Positions 44,840-53,763 of a stretch of 64,000 nt of DNA are shown here, in pieces (the stretch's first letter is position 1; the number at the start of each line of letters is the position of its first letter). The notes under the pieces were generated by a model, which was not told the origin of the DNA, ran no database searches, and saw nothing but the letters and a program-made list of their open reading frames with translations. The translations under genes and the position numbers were made by a program. The DNA is taken from the NCBI RefSeq assembly GCF_900111275.1, contig NZ_FOGR01000004.1, forward strand, positions 248,001-312,000. Reading direction: 5' to 3'. The stretch is from Rhizobium sp. NFR03 (GTDB lineage Bacteria > Pseudomonadota > Alphaproteobacteria > Rhizobiales > Rhizobiaceae).

Positions 44840-45835
44840 TCATACAGCCGAGAAGGGACGCTGAAGCGCATTCTTCTCGAACAGGCGCCCACCGCCGGGC
44901 TTCAGCGTCTCGTAGGCATTCGATCTCCGGGCGACATGCTCGGCCGTGAGGTGGTGCCGGATAGAGCCGGAAAGGGCGATGAAGCTGCTCTGCCAGACGC
45001 GCGCCGGTCGTTCATGCACGATGCCCTCATAGGAGATCTCACGCCGGTTGAGGCGATATTGCAGGTCCGGGTAGAGATCGGAAAGCCGTCCATCGACCAG
45101 ATTTTCGCGCGGCAGACCGATGGAGACGACGCTTTGCCGCTCGGCAAGCGTGGCCAGACGCGTGAGACTGTCTCCAAGTTCCGGCGAAATGTCCTCGTCC
45201 GCATCCAGCTGGAACATCCACGCAGTCTGACAGAGAGCTTGCAGCGCATTTCGCTGGTCCGCGAAATCTCCGTTCAACGGGCGTGAGAACACCCTGGCAA
45301 AGCTGTCGCCGCTCTCCTGCCGGGGCTCGGATGTCGGCCCGGCGCGATCGATGAGAACGATGATCGAAGCCGCCCAGGAAGAATAAAGCGGCGCCGTCTC
45401 CAGCACGGCACCCGCCTCCCGCTCGCTGCACATGACGCCGACGGAAACAGCTGTCGGTGGGAGCGTTCGCAAGGGTACGAGATCGGCATCGGCCGCGAGC
45501 GTGCCATGCGGTTTGCGCAGTTCCTCCTCCTGCATCGCATCTGCCGGCGTCGCCGCAAGGCCGAAGCGGGTTGCAATCGTTCGCATCGTATAAATATCGC
45601 AGCCGAAGGGGTCACCGGGTTGAGCCATGGGAGGCTTTCGGGCGCAGAGATCGCGAAAGAGCGTATCGAAGTGCTGGGGATCCGGCATGTCGGCGGGCGC
45701 ATCCAGCAGCAGTCCGCAGTGTGAGCAGGCATAGGAGAATGCCCGAACGACATCGCCGCATCGCAAGGTTCGCGACGTTGGCTCGAGGCCACGGGCCTGA
45801 CAAAGCGGGCAGCGGGCGGTGATGGCGTCTGGCAT
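44840..45835 (-). CDS. Glycosyltransferase family 2-like protein with N-terminal zinc ribbon
   Basis: 331 residues from the ATG at 45835. Two cysteine pairs (CPLC near residue 9 and CSHC near 37) form a zinc ribbon not normally found on glycosyltransferases. A GT2-like core follows: VSVGVMCSEREAGAVLETAP, FADQRNALQALCQTAWMFQLDADEDI, with the acidic DADED serving as nucleotide-sugar/metal site, and a C-terminal HERPARVWQSSFIALSGSIRHHLTAEH. It is last in the minus-strand glycosyltransferase row. The ribbon's partner is unknown. Confidence 0.75.
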   Translation of the reverse strand: MPDAITARCPLCQARGLEPTSRTLRCGDVVRAFSYACSHCGLLLDAPADMPDPQHFDTLFRDLCARKPPMAQPGDPFGCDIYTMRTIATRFGLAATPADAMQEEELRKPHGTLAADADLVPLRTLPPTAVSVGVMCSEREAGAVLETAPLYSSWAASIIVLIDRAGPTSEPRQESGDSFARVFSRPLNGDFADQRNALQALCQTAWMFQLDADEDISPELGDSLTRLATLAERQSVVSIGLPRENLVDGRLSDLYPDLQYRLNRREISYEGIVHERPARVWQSSFIALSGSIRHHLTAEHVARRSNAYETLKPGGGRLFEKNALQRPFSAV

Positions 45836-45845
45836 GCTGTCCTCC

Positions 45846-46439
45846 CTACCCGATCCTGCGTCTGTCTTTCGCCAACGGGTGCAGGACCAGCCGGCCGGCA
45901 GCGTGAGCCGCCTCGAACCACGCCCGTTCGGCGCTCCAGGCATGCCCGTCCCAGCCATCGAAACCGAAGCCGAAGATATCGAATGATGAGGATCCGGGCT
46001 CCTCGGCCTCCAGCGTCCTGAAACTGTAGAGAAAACCGGAACTCAGGGCGGAGGTCGGCAGAGCCCCATGGGTCAGAAGTGCTGCGCGAGCCCTGCCTTC
46101 CTTCGCGGCATCGATCCACCCGATCGCCTTACCAAGCGGGCCAAGGCGCCGGCAAAGGCCCTCGGCATGGCACTCGTCTTCCGGCTTTTCCGATGGTGGA
46201 AAAACGAGCGTGATGCGCTTGGCATCCTCTACGGCCTTCCGCCGCGTGAATGCGGGATCGGCAAGCCATTCCGCCGGCTGTCCGCCCCGGCTGACCAGCA
46301 CCAGTTCGGATGTCTTGGTGCCGCTCGTGGAGCCGAGCCCGGCCGTGTTGTTGAACCTGACGACATGATCGTAGCCGTCGATATCGAGATCCCGACCGTC
46401 GAACTCCGGCGCGTTGCCGATGATAGCCGTTCGCTTCAT
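45846..46439 (-). CDS. GT29 (sialyltransferase-like) family protein
   Basis: 197 residues. The start MKRTAIIGNAPEFDGRDLDI, followed by YDHVVRFNNTAGLGSTSGTKTSELVLVS, resembles the L-sialylmotif region of GT29 enzymes (GN near the start, R-x-N, G-T-K-T-S). Later it has SSGFLYSFRTL and FDIFGFGFDG, similar to the S-motif area. Bacterial GT29-like proteins are mostly uncharacterised, so the donor need not be CMP-sialic acid. No sialic-acid synthesis genes are nearby. It overlaps the upstream GT4 gene by 4 bp. Confidence 0.7.
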   Translation of the reverse strand: MKRTAIIGNAPEFDGRDLDIDGYDHVVRFNNTAGLGSTSGTKTSELVLVSRGGQPAEWLADPAFTRRKAVEDAKRITLVFPPSEKPEDECHAEGLCRRLGPLGKAIGWIDAAKEGRARAALLTHGALPTSALSSGFLYSFRTLEAEEPGSSSFDIFGFGFDGWDGHAWSAERAWFEAAHAAGRLVLHPLAKDRRRIG

Positions 46440-47641
46440 GATGCCCTCGCCGCTCCGGTGCCGCGATGGCCTGCAATAGCCTGCTGGTAAACCTCGAGCG
46501 TCTGGCGGCCGAGCGTGGCGCGGGTAAAGGTTCCTGCCGCCCGCAGAGCCTTCATGCGAAGCTCTTCGCGAAGAGTGCCGGACGTCAGGAGTTCACGCAG
46601 GCGTTCCGCGATGGCCCGGCCCTCGGTTGCCGAAGCAAGCAGGCCCGCGCCAGTCTGGCCGACGAATTCGCGCGCGCTCGGGTCTTCCGCCGAGGCAAGG
46701 ATCGGGCGGCCGAAGGCGATTGCTTCCTGATAGACGAGGCCAAAACTCTCGTAACGCGACGGTGCTGCAACGATATGGGCAGCCTCGTAAAGATCGAACA
46801 GAACCCCGTCCGGTTGTCGACCGAGGGCATGGACGCGCCGGCGGGCGCTGGCGGGCAATTTCTCCGGCAGGTCGCTATCGGGTACACCCAGGAGGTCCAC
46901 CTGAAAATCCGGCACGAGACCCGCATCTGCCTCCTCAGCGACACGAGCAATGGCATCCATGAATTCATGAAACCCCTTCCGTGCTTCGGCCCTGCCGACG
47001 AAGAGGAGGCGGAACGGCTCTTCGGCGGGCGGGTATTCCGCCTCGCCCGCCCGCGTCAGAACGGTCTGAGACAGGGAGAGGCCGATCGTGGCGTGCGGGC
47101 GGCGCGCATCCAGACCGTAGAGTTCGGCAATGCGACGGCCATGCTCGGCGGTATTGGAAATCAGCGCCGCGCTGCCGTTCGCCTGCCGGCGCTCCAGCAT
47201 ATCCGCCGCCCAGGCATCCAGACGGTTGCGGGGAGACAGCCGGCTTTCCCGCGACCAGGAGGCGGGCGTGGAGTTGCGCGTGACGAGCGGCAGATCCCGA
47301 CGCCCGCCCAGCAGCACGGCCGGCGCATACCAGTTGGTCGCTTCGACGACGTCGAACGGCACCGCGGCATGGGCGGAAAGCAACGCATCGCGAAACCGCC
47401 GGGGTGCAGCAACATGGCCGATGCCGGCATAGGTTCGCAAACGCCCGAGCCCCGAGCGCTCCGGTATCGCGCAGCCGACGATGCGCACGCCGTCGCTCAT
47501 GCTCGTGCCGCTTCGGTCGCCGGAAAACACCGTGACGTCGCAGCCTTGCGCGACAAGGCTTTCCGCGATCTCTCGCGCCGCTGTTGAAAGCCCGCTCGGC
47601 GATGGCGGATAATCCCATGCAATGAGAGCGGTGCGCATCAT
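46436..47641 (-). CDS. Glycosyltransferase, family 4 (GT-B fold)
   Basis: 401 residues. The N-terminal acceptor half begins TALIAWDYPPSPSGLSTAAREIAESL. The donor half has LLFVGRAEARKGFHEFMDAIARV, VHALGRQPDGVLFDLYEAAHIVAAPSRYESFGLVYQEAIAFGRPILAS with the EX7E-type motif of retaining GT4 enzymes. It overlaps both neighbours by 4 bp, so it is tightly coupled. Donor and acceptor are unknown. Confidence 0.88.
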   Translation of the reverse strand: MMRTALIAWDYPPSPSGLSTAAREIAESLVAQGCDVTVFSGDRSGTSMSDGVRIVGCAIPERSGLGRLRTYAGIGHVAAPRRFRDALLSAHAAVPFDVVEATNWYAPAVLLGGRRDLPLVTRNSTPASWSRESRLSPRNRLDAWAADMLERRQANGSAALISNTAEHGRRIAELYGLDARRPHATIGLSLSQTVLTRAGEAEYPPAEEPFRLLFVGRAEARKGFHEFMDAIARVAEEADAGLVPDFQVDLLGVPDSDLPEKLPASARRRVHALGRQPDGVLFDLYEAAHIVAAPSRYESFGLVYQEAIAFGRPILASAEDPSAREFVGQTGAGLLASATEGRAIAERLRELLTSGTLREELRMKALRAAGTFTRATLGRQTLEVYQQAIAGHRGTGAARAS

Positions 47642-48708
47642 CGCTGGAGCAGCCTTCGATAGATATCCAGATAATCCTGCGCCATGCGCCGTGCGGTGAA
47701 ACGCTGCTCGAAGCGCGCGCGGATCAGGCGCCGGTCGAGCCGGTCGATCTGCCCGATGGCCGCTACCGCTTCCTCTTCGCTGTTCACGATGAAGCCGGTC
47801 ACGCCATGCTCAACGACCTCGGGAACGGAGCCCCGGTTCCAGGCGATGACAGGTGTGCCGCAGGCCATTGCTTCGATCATTACGAGCCCGAACGGCTCCG
47901 GCCAGTCGATCGGAAACAAGAGCGCGCTTGCGCCGCGCAGCAGAACATTCTTGGCCGCATCGTCCACAGGACCGACATATTCCGCAGTCGGGGAGAGAAA
48001 CGGGCGAACATAGGTATCGAAGTAAAGCGGGTTGCCGACATCGACGGTCCCGGCGAGCCGGATCGGCCGACCCGCCGCCTCTGCCACGCGGATCGCGACA
48101 TCCGGCCGCTTCTGGTCGGTCATGCGGCCGATGAAGGCGAGATAGGGTTCCGGCGCGTCGTTCGGCTCGAACCGTTCGGGATCGACGCCATGCAGCACGA
48201 CGCCGGCACGGTTCGATACCGGCAGCGCCTCTTCCTGCGATTGCGAGATGGCCGCGACAGGCAGATCAGGAAAGGCGGAAAAGAACAACTCACGGTCGAG
48301 TTCGTCGACGCGCCAGTGGATTGTCGTCAGCGATGTCTTGCGTTTTTCGCCCAGCGTGACGGCGTGGAAAAACTCTCCGTGGAAGTGCACGATATCGAAC
48401 GATGACAGCGCGCGGCGGACCTCCTCCATCCGCACGGTTTCAAGCACGGACGGGATCGACGGCGGCACGGAACCATGCTTCTTTTCAAGGAATTGCAGGC
48501 TCGGCAAGGCACCGATCCGAGGCACAGGGCATGCACTGTCGGAGGGGGCAAACAGCGTCACCTCGCAGCCGAGCGCCTGCAGCCCGACAGACAGGTCATG
48601 GATCACCCGCTCCGTCCCGCCATGGTTGAGCGGAGGCACGGGGAAAATACTTGGTGCAACCTGTGCAACTTTTATGGGCTCACTCAGTTCACGGTCGCGG
48701 TTCGGCAT
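47638..48708 (-). CDS. Glycosyltransferase, family 4 (GT-B fold)
   Basis: 356 residues from the ATG at 48708, which has CAGGACC upstream; a GTG at 48726 is less likely. It has VAPSIFPVPPLNHGGTERVIHDLSVGLQALG, AFIGRMTDQKRPDVAIRVAEAAG, LLFPIDWPEPFGLVMIEAMACGTPVIAWNRGSVPEVVEHG, the full GT4 donor motif. It is first in the minus-strand row and faces the plus-strand row with only about 30 bp between starts, so promoters must overlap coding sequence. Confidence 0.9.
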   Translation of the reverse strand: MPNRDRELSEPIKVAQVAPSIFPVPPLNHGGTERVIHDLSVGLQALGCEVTLFAPSDSACPVPRIGALPSLQFLEKKHGSVPPSIPSVLETVRMEEVRRALSSFDIVHFHGEFFHAVTLGEKRKTSLTTIHWRVDELDRELFFSAFPDLPVAAISQSQEEALPVSNRAGVVLHGVDPERFEPNDAPEPYLAFIGRMTDQKRPDVAIRVAEAAGRPIRLAGTVDVGNPLYFDTYVRPFLSPTAEYVGPVDDAAKNVLLRGASALLFPIDWPEPFGLVMIEAMACGTPVIAWNRGSVPEVVEHGVTGFIVNSEEEAVAAIGQIDRLDRRLIRARFEQRFTARRMAQDYLDIYRRLLQR

Positions 48709-48738
48709 TTCTGGTCCTGACTGCACGGGAGATCATGT

Positions 48739-50805
48739 ATGTTCGTTCTTCACGTCGCACTTCAAGGGTGCCTTCGCGGAAACAATGTCGAATATGGACT
48801 GACGACGGATACGGGCGGGCACATCCGCTACCTTCTGGATCTCGTCGATGCTTGCAGAAACGAGCGACAAGCCGAACGCATCGTCATCGCCACTCGTGCC
48901 TTCGAAGGCTTCGGTGACGATTACATCAAGCCGGTTGAAATCGTGGACGAGACGACCCGCATCGTCCGCTTCCGCACGACGCATCCGGGCTACCTCGCGA
49001 AAGAGGACCTGCATACCGAACTGGACAGCTTTTCAAACGCGCTGATCGAGCACATCGCGGCAGGCGGCACCCGGCCGGACATCCTCCATGCGCATTATGC
49101 CGATGCAGCAGTGGTGGCTGCACGCGTCGAGGATGCGCTCGGCATTCCCTTCGTCTTCACCGGCCACTCGCTGGGCAAGGTCAAGCAGAAGGCGTTGCCC
49201 TCCTGCGAGGCCGACCGCGGCTTTGCCGAGCGGATTGCAGCGGAAGAACTGGCGCTTGCCAGAGCCTCGCTCGTCATCGCATCCTCCCGCGACGAGGCGG
49301 AACTGCAATACAAGGCCTATCGGAATTACGACCCCGGCAAGATCCGCGTGCTGCCGCCGGGCAGCGACCTGAAAGCGTTTCGCGGTGCAGCGGCCTCGCC
49401 TGTCGTCGAGCGGGAAATGGCGCGATTTCTGGCGGAGCCGGACAAGCCTGTCATCCTCGCCATTGCAAGACCGGTCGCCAAGAAGAACCTCGCAGGCTTG
49501 ATCGAGGCCTACGGCCAGTCGGAAGCCTTGCAGGCTGCGGCCAACCTGGTGATCGTCGCGGGTTCGCGGGACGATATCGACGCGCTGGAGGCAGATATGG
49601 CCGCCAACCTTCGCGAGCTCTTGCGTCTCATCGATCGCTACGACCTCTACGGCAAGGTGGCTTATCCCAAGAGCCATCGTGGCGAGGATATTCCCGGATA
49701 TTATGCCTATGCCCGCGACCGGCGCGGCGTCTTCGTCAACCCGGCCTTCAACGAGCCGTTCGGCCTGACGCTTCTGGAAGCTGCCGCCGTCGGGCTGCCG
49801 CTGGTCGCGACCGACAGCGGTGGGCCGAACGACATTATCGAGACCTGCGGCAACGGACTTCTGGTTGATCCACGCGACGCCGATGGCATTGCCGATGCCC
49901 TGCTGCAGATTTTCCGCAATGGCGAGATGTGGGATTGCTTTTCCGCGTCCGGCGACAGGGCCGTGAAGACCTATGACTGGGAACGGCACGTCACGCGGTA
50001 TCATGGGCTGGTGCACGATCTCGTTCGCCCACCGGAAATGTCCACCCAGCGCGCCATCCAGCTCCTGATCAGCGACATCGACAACACGCTTGTCGGCTCC
50101 GTTCCGCATCTGCACGCTTTCGGCAACTGGCGCCGCGTGCAGGAGAACCTTGCCTTCGGCGTTGCGACCGGGCGCTCCTTCCACAGCGCCATGGCGGTGC
50201 TGGAACAACAGGACGTGCCACGCCCGGAAGTCATGATCACCTCGGTCGGCTCGGAAATCTATACGCTCTCGGAGAACGGCGTTTCCTACGAGCAGGACGA
50301 AGGCTGGCTGAAGGCAATTGCGGCAAACTGGCAGCGCTCGGCTGTCGAGCGCGTCTTGCGTGGCGTATCCGGTCTGACGCCGCAAGCGCCGCTGGAACAG
50401 CGGGATTTCAAGCTCAGCTACTTCAGCGACGGCAACCACGCGACTGTCGAGCGCGTGCGCACGGCACTTCAGGAAGCCGGCGTGCTCGCCTCCGTCATCC
50501 ACAGCCACAGGCGATATCTGGATATCCTGCCGATCAAGGCCTCCAAGGGGACGGCCGTCGATCATGTGCGCCGTCGCTACGGCTTGCCGGAAAGCTCCGT
50601 CTTTGTGGCGGGCGACAGCGGCAACGACATCGAGATGCTGCAGGCCATTCCGCAGTCGATCATCGTTGCCAACTATTCCGACAATCTCGGCAAGTTGCCC
50701 GCACTGAAGCACTCCTACATCGCCTCCAGCACCCACGCCGCCGGCATCATCGAAGGGGTTCTCCACTTCCGCAACAAGGCCAAGGCCGCAGGTCTGGCAC
50801 GATGA
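48739..50805 (+). CDS. Fusion of GT4 glycosyltransferase and HAD-IIB phosphatase (sucrose-phosphate synthase/phosphatase type)
   Basis: 688 residues. Residues 1 to about 430 are a GT4 enzyme of sucrose-phosphate-synthase type (TDTGGHIRYLLDLVDA, HAHYADAAVVA, FTGHSLGKVKQKAL, ARPVAKKNLAGLIEAYG, NEPFGLTLLEAAAVGLPLVAT). From about 435 a HAD-IIB phosphatase begins (LLISDIDNTLVGS, DILPIKASKGTAVDHV, FVAGDSGNDIEML). Such a chain could make a phosphorylated disaccharide and dephosphorylate it. Agrobacterium makes mannosylfructose with separate homologues. The product is undetermined. A GGGAGA site precedes the ATG. Confidence 0.88.
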   Translation: MFVLHVALQGCLRGNNVEYGLTTDTGGHIRYLLDLVDACRNERQAERIVIATRAFEGFGDDYIKPVEIVDETTRIVRFRTTHPGYLAKEDLHTELDSFSNALIEHIAAGGTRPDILHAHYADAAVVAARVEDALGIPFVFTGHSLGKVKQKALPSCEADRGFAERIAAEELALARASLVIASSRDEAELQYKAYRNYDPGKIRVLPPGSDLKAFRGAAASPVVEREMARFLAEPDKPVILAIARPVAKKNLAGLIEAYGQSEALQAAANLVIVAGSRDDIDALEADMAANLRELLRLIDRYDLYGKVAYPKSHRGEDIPGYYAYARDRRGVFVNPAFNEPFGLTLLEAAAVGLPLVATDSGGPNDIIETCGNGLLVDPRDADGIADALLQIFRNGEMWDCFSASGDRAVKTYDWERHVTRYHGLVHDLVRPPEMSTQRAIQLLISDIDNTLVGSVPHLHAFGNWRRVQENLAFGVATGRSFHSAMAVLEQQDVPRPEVMITSVGSEIYTLSENGVSYEQDEGWLKAIAANWQRSAVERVLRGVSGLTPQAPLEQRDFKLSYFSDGNHATVERVRTALQEAGVLASVIHSHRRYLDILPIKASKGTAVDHVRRRYGLPESSVFVAGDSGNDIEMLQAIPQSIIVANYSDNLGKLPALKHSYIASSTHAAGIIEGVLHFRNKAKAAGLAR

Positions 50806-51677
50806 CGGCAGCGGTTTCCGCGAGCGTCCTGACGATCGTCCGCGGACGGGCCGATCATCTGCGGGCGCTGATGACGGGGCTTTCTCAACAAAGCGCGCCG
50901 CCCGGTGAACTCGTGATCGCGTGGATGCAGGCCGAAAAGGCAGAAGCGCTCCCTGCTCTCTCCTTCCCGGTCAACCACGTCTTCGTCGAAGGTGACGACA
51001 TGCCGCTTGCTGCCGCCCGCAACCGCGCGGCGCAGGCCGCATCCGGCACGCACCTCGTCTTCCTCGATGTCGATTGCATCCCCTCGCCGACCACCGTCGA
51101 GGCCTACACCCAAGCGCTGACCCGGCACGACGGCGTTATGCTCGGTGAGGTCCACTATCTCCCCGGTGGCCTGCCAACGTTTGCTGGTGACATCGCCGCG
51201 CTGGAGAGACATGGCGTCGCTCATCCTTCCAAGCCCGCATTCCCTGACATCGGTGTCGTAGAAGAGCCGGATTCGGGACAACTCTGGGGCCTGTCCTTTG
51301 CCTTGCGCAAGGCGACCTGGATGTCGCTTGGCGGCATGGACGAGGACTTCCACGGCTATGGCGGCGAAGAGACGGACCTTGCGCGCAGAGCATCGAAAGC
51401 CGGTATTCCGACCTACCGCGTTGGCGGCGCGCGCGCCTATCACCAGCACCATACCGTCCATATTCCGCCGCTTCAGCACTTCGATCATATCCTGCGCAAT
51501 GCGCGCCTCTACCGCGCGAAGCACGGCGTCTGGTGCATGGATTATTGGCTGGGGCAGTTCGCGGAGCGCGGGCTGATCGACTGGACGAGCGGGGCACGTG
51601 AAATCCGCCTGCTACGCCGCCCGGACGCCCGGGAAACAGACGCCGCACGACAGCCCGACCACGTTCTCTTTTCCTGA
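50802..51677 (+). CDS. Glycosyltransferase family 2 protein with C-terminal galactosyltransferase-like region
   Basis: 291 residues: N-terminal ASVLTIVRGRADHLRALMTGL, ARNRAAQAASGTHLVFLDVDCIPSP (acidic D-x-D site), then WGLSFALRKATWMSLGGMDEDFHGYGGEETDLARRA, the GT2/GT7 C-terminal GGMDE...GEE motif, and a histidine-rich HQHHTVHIPP segment. It overlaps the SPS-type gene by 4 bp (ATGA), so it should act in the same pathway. Confidence 0.87.
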   Translation: MTAAVSASVLTIVRGRADHLRALMTGLSQQSAPPGELVIAWMQAEKAEALPALSFPVNHVFVEGDDMPLAAARNRAAQAASGTHLVFLDVDCIPSPTTVEAYTQALTRHDGVMLGEVHYLPGGLPTFAGDIAALERHGVAHPSKPAFPDIGVVEEPDSGQLWGLSFALRKATWMSLGGMDEDFHGYGGEETDLARRASKAGIPTYRVGGARAYHQHHTVHIPPLQHFDHILRNARLYRAKHGVWCMDYWLGQFAERGLIDWTSGAREIRLLRRPDARETDAARQPDHVLFS

Positions 51678-51690
51678 TGGAACCACATTC

Positions 51691-52821
51691 ATGAAAAAAC
51701 CGATCGCCTTCTTCGTCCACCATCAGGGCCGCGGCCATGCCAATCGTACGATGGCGATGGCCGAGCATTTCAGCAAGGATCGCCCCGTTTCCGTGCTCAC
51801 CGCCGGCCCTGAGCATTTTGCCAAGGCCGATCCCCGCATCGAGGTCATCGCGCTGCCGAACATGATCGGCGAGACCGTGCCGACGCCGCGGCTCTTTGCC
51901 GAGCCTACGCCGTCGGTCATGCATTGCGTGCCGCTCGGCCTGCCCTCCATGCGCCGCACGATGCGGACCATCGTCGATCATCTGGATGACCGCGATGTCG
52001 GTCTCTTCGTGGTCGATGTCTCCGCCGAAATCGGCATGCTTGGCCGCATCGTCAGCACGCCGACGGTGCAGATCCGCATGCATGGCGATCGCAGCGATGT
52101 CGGGCATATCGGCTCTTACGAGGCGTGCGTCGGCATGATTGCGCCATTCGACGCCCGTCTGGAGCAGGACGATTATCCGCAGGCTCTCCGCGCCAAGACG
52201 ATCTATACCGGCGGGCTCTGCACGACGCGGGACGCGGTGCCGACACGAGAGGCAGCGCGGGCAAAGCTCGGCCTTGCCGAAGACCGCAAGGTCATTCTGG
52301 TGCTGACCGGGGGTGGCGGCAGCGGGACGCCGCTTGCACCGCTGACGATTGCCGCGCGTGCCGTGCCGGAGGCCCTCTGGCTGGTTGCCGGACCCGTCCA
52401 CAGGGAAGGCCACGAAACGGATTTCGCCAATCTCAAGGAGCTTGGCTGGGTCGAGAACGTCACTGACTATATCGCGGCGGCCGACATCGTCGTCGCCTCG
52501 GCCGGCGATAACACGGTCCACGAGATAGCCCGCGCAGGCTCAAAATTCGTCGTCATGCCGGAATGGCGCTACTTCGCCGAGCAGCACCGCAAGGCTGAAG
52601 CATTGGTTGCGCTCGGCGCTGCCGTGACAGCACCTGCCTGGCCGGGCGATTATCGTGGATGGCAGCAGCTCCTGAATGCCGCAGAGGCAATCGACCCGGC
52701 CATTCTTCACGCCCTTCACGATCCGGATGCAGCGCGCAAAGCCGCGAACTGGCTCGAGACGCTCTGCGACGACCTCTGGCAGGGCGCCGCCAACGAGCAG
52801 CCGCTGTTGAAAGTGGTGTGA
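51691..52821 (+). CDS. MurG/UGT-like glycosyltransferase (GT28/GT1 type, GT-B fold)
   Basis: 376 residues. The N-terminus FFVHHQGRGHANRTMAMAEHF has the H-x-x-G-x-G-H-x-x-R acceptor loop of MurG-like enzymes. The C-terminal donor half has VLTGGGGSGTP, GWVENVTDYIAAADIVVASAGDNTVHEIARAGSKFVVMPEWRYFAEQHRKAEAL. It lies 13 bp after the GT2 gene. It is not MurG itself, since no cell-wall genes are nearby and it lacks the MurG membrane patch that I would expect near the N-terminus. Confidence 0.82.
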   Translation: MKKPIAFFVHHQGRGHANRTMAMAEHFSKDRPVSVLTAGPEHFAKADPRIEVIALPNMIGETVPTPRLFAEPTPSVMHCVPLGLPSMRRTMRTIVDHLDDRDVGLFVVDVSAEIGMLGRIVSTPTVQIRMHGDRSDVGHIGSYEACVGMIAPFDARLEQDDYPQALRAKTIYTGGLCTTRDAVPTREAARAKLGLAEDRKVILVLTGGGGSGTPLAPLTIAARAVPEALWLVAGPVHREGHETDFANLKELGWVENVTDYIAAADIVVASAGDNTVHEIARAGSKFVVMPEWRYFAEQHRKAEALVALGAAVTAPAWPGDYRGWQQLLNAAEAIDPAILHALHDPDAARKAANWLETLCDDLWQGAANEQPLLKVV

Positions 52822-52826
52822 CCTGC

Positions 52827-53510
52827 ATGGTCACGCTCACGACGGTTCTGAAAAGCGGTGGCCGCTACGACGCAACCTGGGTCGAGAGGTTGAACGCGGG
52901 CGCGCGCCGGTCGATCTCCGGCCTTGATCGCGTCGTCTGCCTCACGGATCTCGACCTTCAGGTCGCGGGGGTCGAGATCGTGCCCCTACGCCACGGTTGG
53001 CCGGCATGGTGGTCGAAATTCGAATCCTTTCGGGCCGATCTCGCCGACGATCTCACGATCCTGTGCGATCTCGATACGGTCTTTACCGGAGACGCGGGCG
53101 CTCTTGTTGACGACAGCATGGTCGCCATGGAGGATTATTTCCTGAAAGGCCACCTCTCCACCGCCATCATGCGCTGGCGCGGAGATGAACTCGACCATCT
53201 CTACGAGACGTTCAAGGCCGAACCCGACCGCTGGATGGAACCCGGCTCCTGCGGCAAAGTGCCCAATTCCGTTCACGGCGATCAGGTCGTGGTCGATCAT
53301 CTGCTGAGACGCGACGGTGGCATGCCGGAGTTCCTGCAGTCCCGCCATCCTGGTCTGCTCGACTTCTACGATCCCGTTCACACGGAGCAGGGCCCGATCA
53401 TCATCTTCATTGGTGATTCCAAGCCGGATACAGCGACTCAGGCGGTTCAGGATGCCTGGCGCAGTGTACGGACAGCCACAGACCGGCTCAGCGCATGGCA
53501 TCTCGTTTAA
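52827..53510 (+). CDS. Putative glycosyltransferase with DxD motif (GT-A-like, unassigned family)
   Basis: 227 residues, starting 5 bp after the previous stop. Visible features are VTLTTVLKSGGRYDATWVERL, RHGWPAWWSKFESFRADLADDLTILCDLDTVFTGD with a DLDT metal site, and VHGDQVVVDHLL. This WWSK...DLDT...GDQ pattern recurs in rhizobial and other proteobacterial proteins labelled glycosyltransferase. It is the last gene of the plus-strand row. Confidence 0.7.
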   Translation: MVTLTTVLKSGGRYDATWVERLNAGARRSISGLDRVVCLTDLDLQVAGVEIVPLRHGWPAWWSKFESFRADLADDLTILCDLDTVFTGDAGALVDDSMVAMEDYFLKGHLSTAIMRWRGDELDHLYETFKAEPDRWMEPGSCGKVPNSVHGDQVVVDHLLRRDGGMPEFLQSRHPGLLDFYDPVHTEQGPIIIFIGDSKPDTATQAVQDAWRSVRTATDRLSAWHLV

Positions 53511-53623
53511 CGCCTGTTGCCTGCAAGATCGCTCAAAGCGGATGCTTAACCTTCGCACAAGGCTGTCTTCCGAAATTGCCGTCTATATCTATGCGGAATC
53601 CCCGCGAAAAACCCGCAACAAAA

Positions 53624-53652
53624 AGGCTGCCAGCCCGGACGGGCGGCAGCCT
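53624..53652 (-). terminator. Rho-independent terminator, minus strand
   Basis: The stem AGGCTGCC / GGCAGCCT (53624-53631 with 53645-53652) is flanked on the plus strand by an A run. On the minus strand it is therefore a hairpin followed by T residues. It lies 111 bp past the stop of the 39-residue gene. Confidence 0.75.
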
Positions 53653-53763
53653 GTAGCAGATATCCGTGCGGCGACCTCACGACGTCAACGCTCACGGCAT
53701 CGATGCCGGAACGCGGAACGAAGGCCACGCTTCGATCCAGGGAGCGCGATGCCCCCTAAATCT

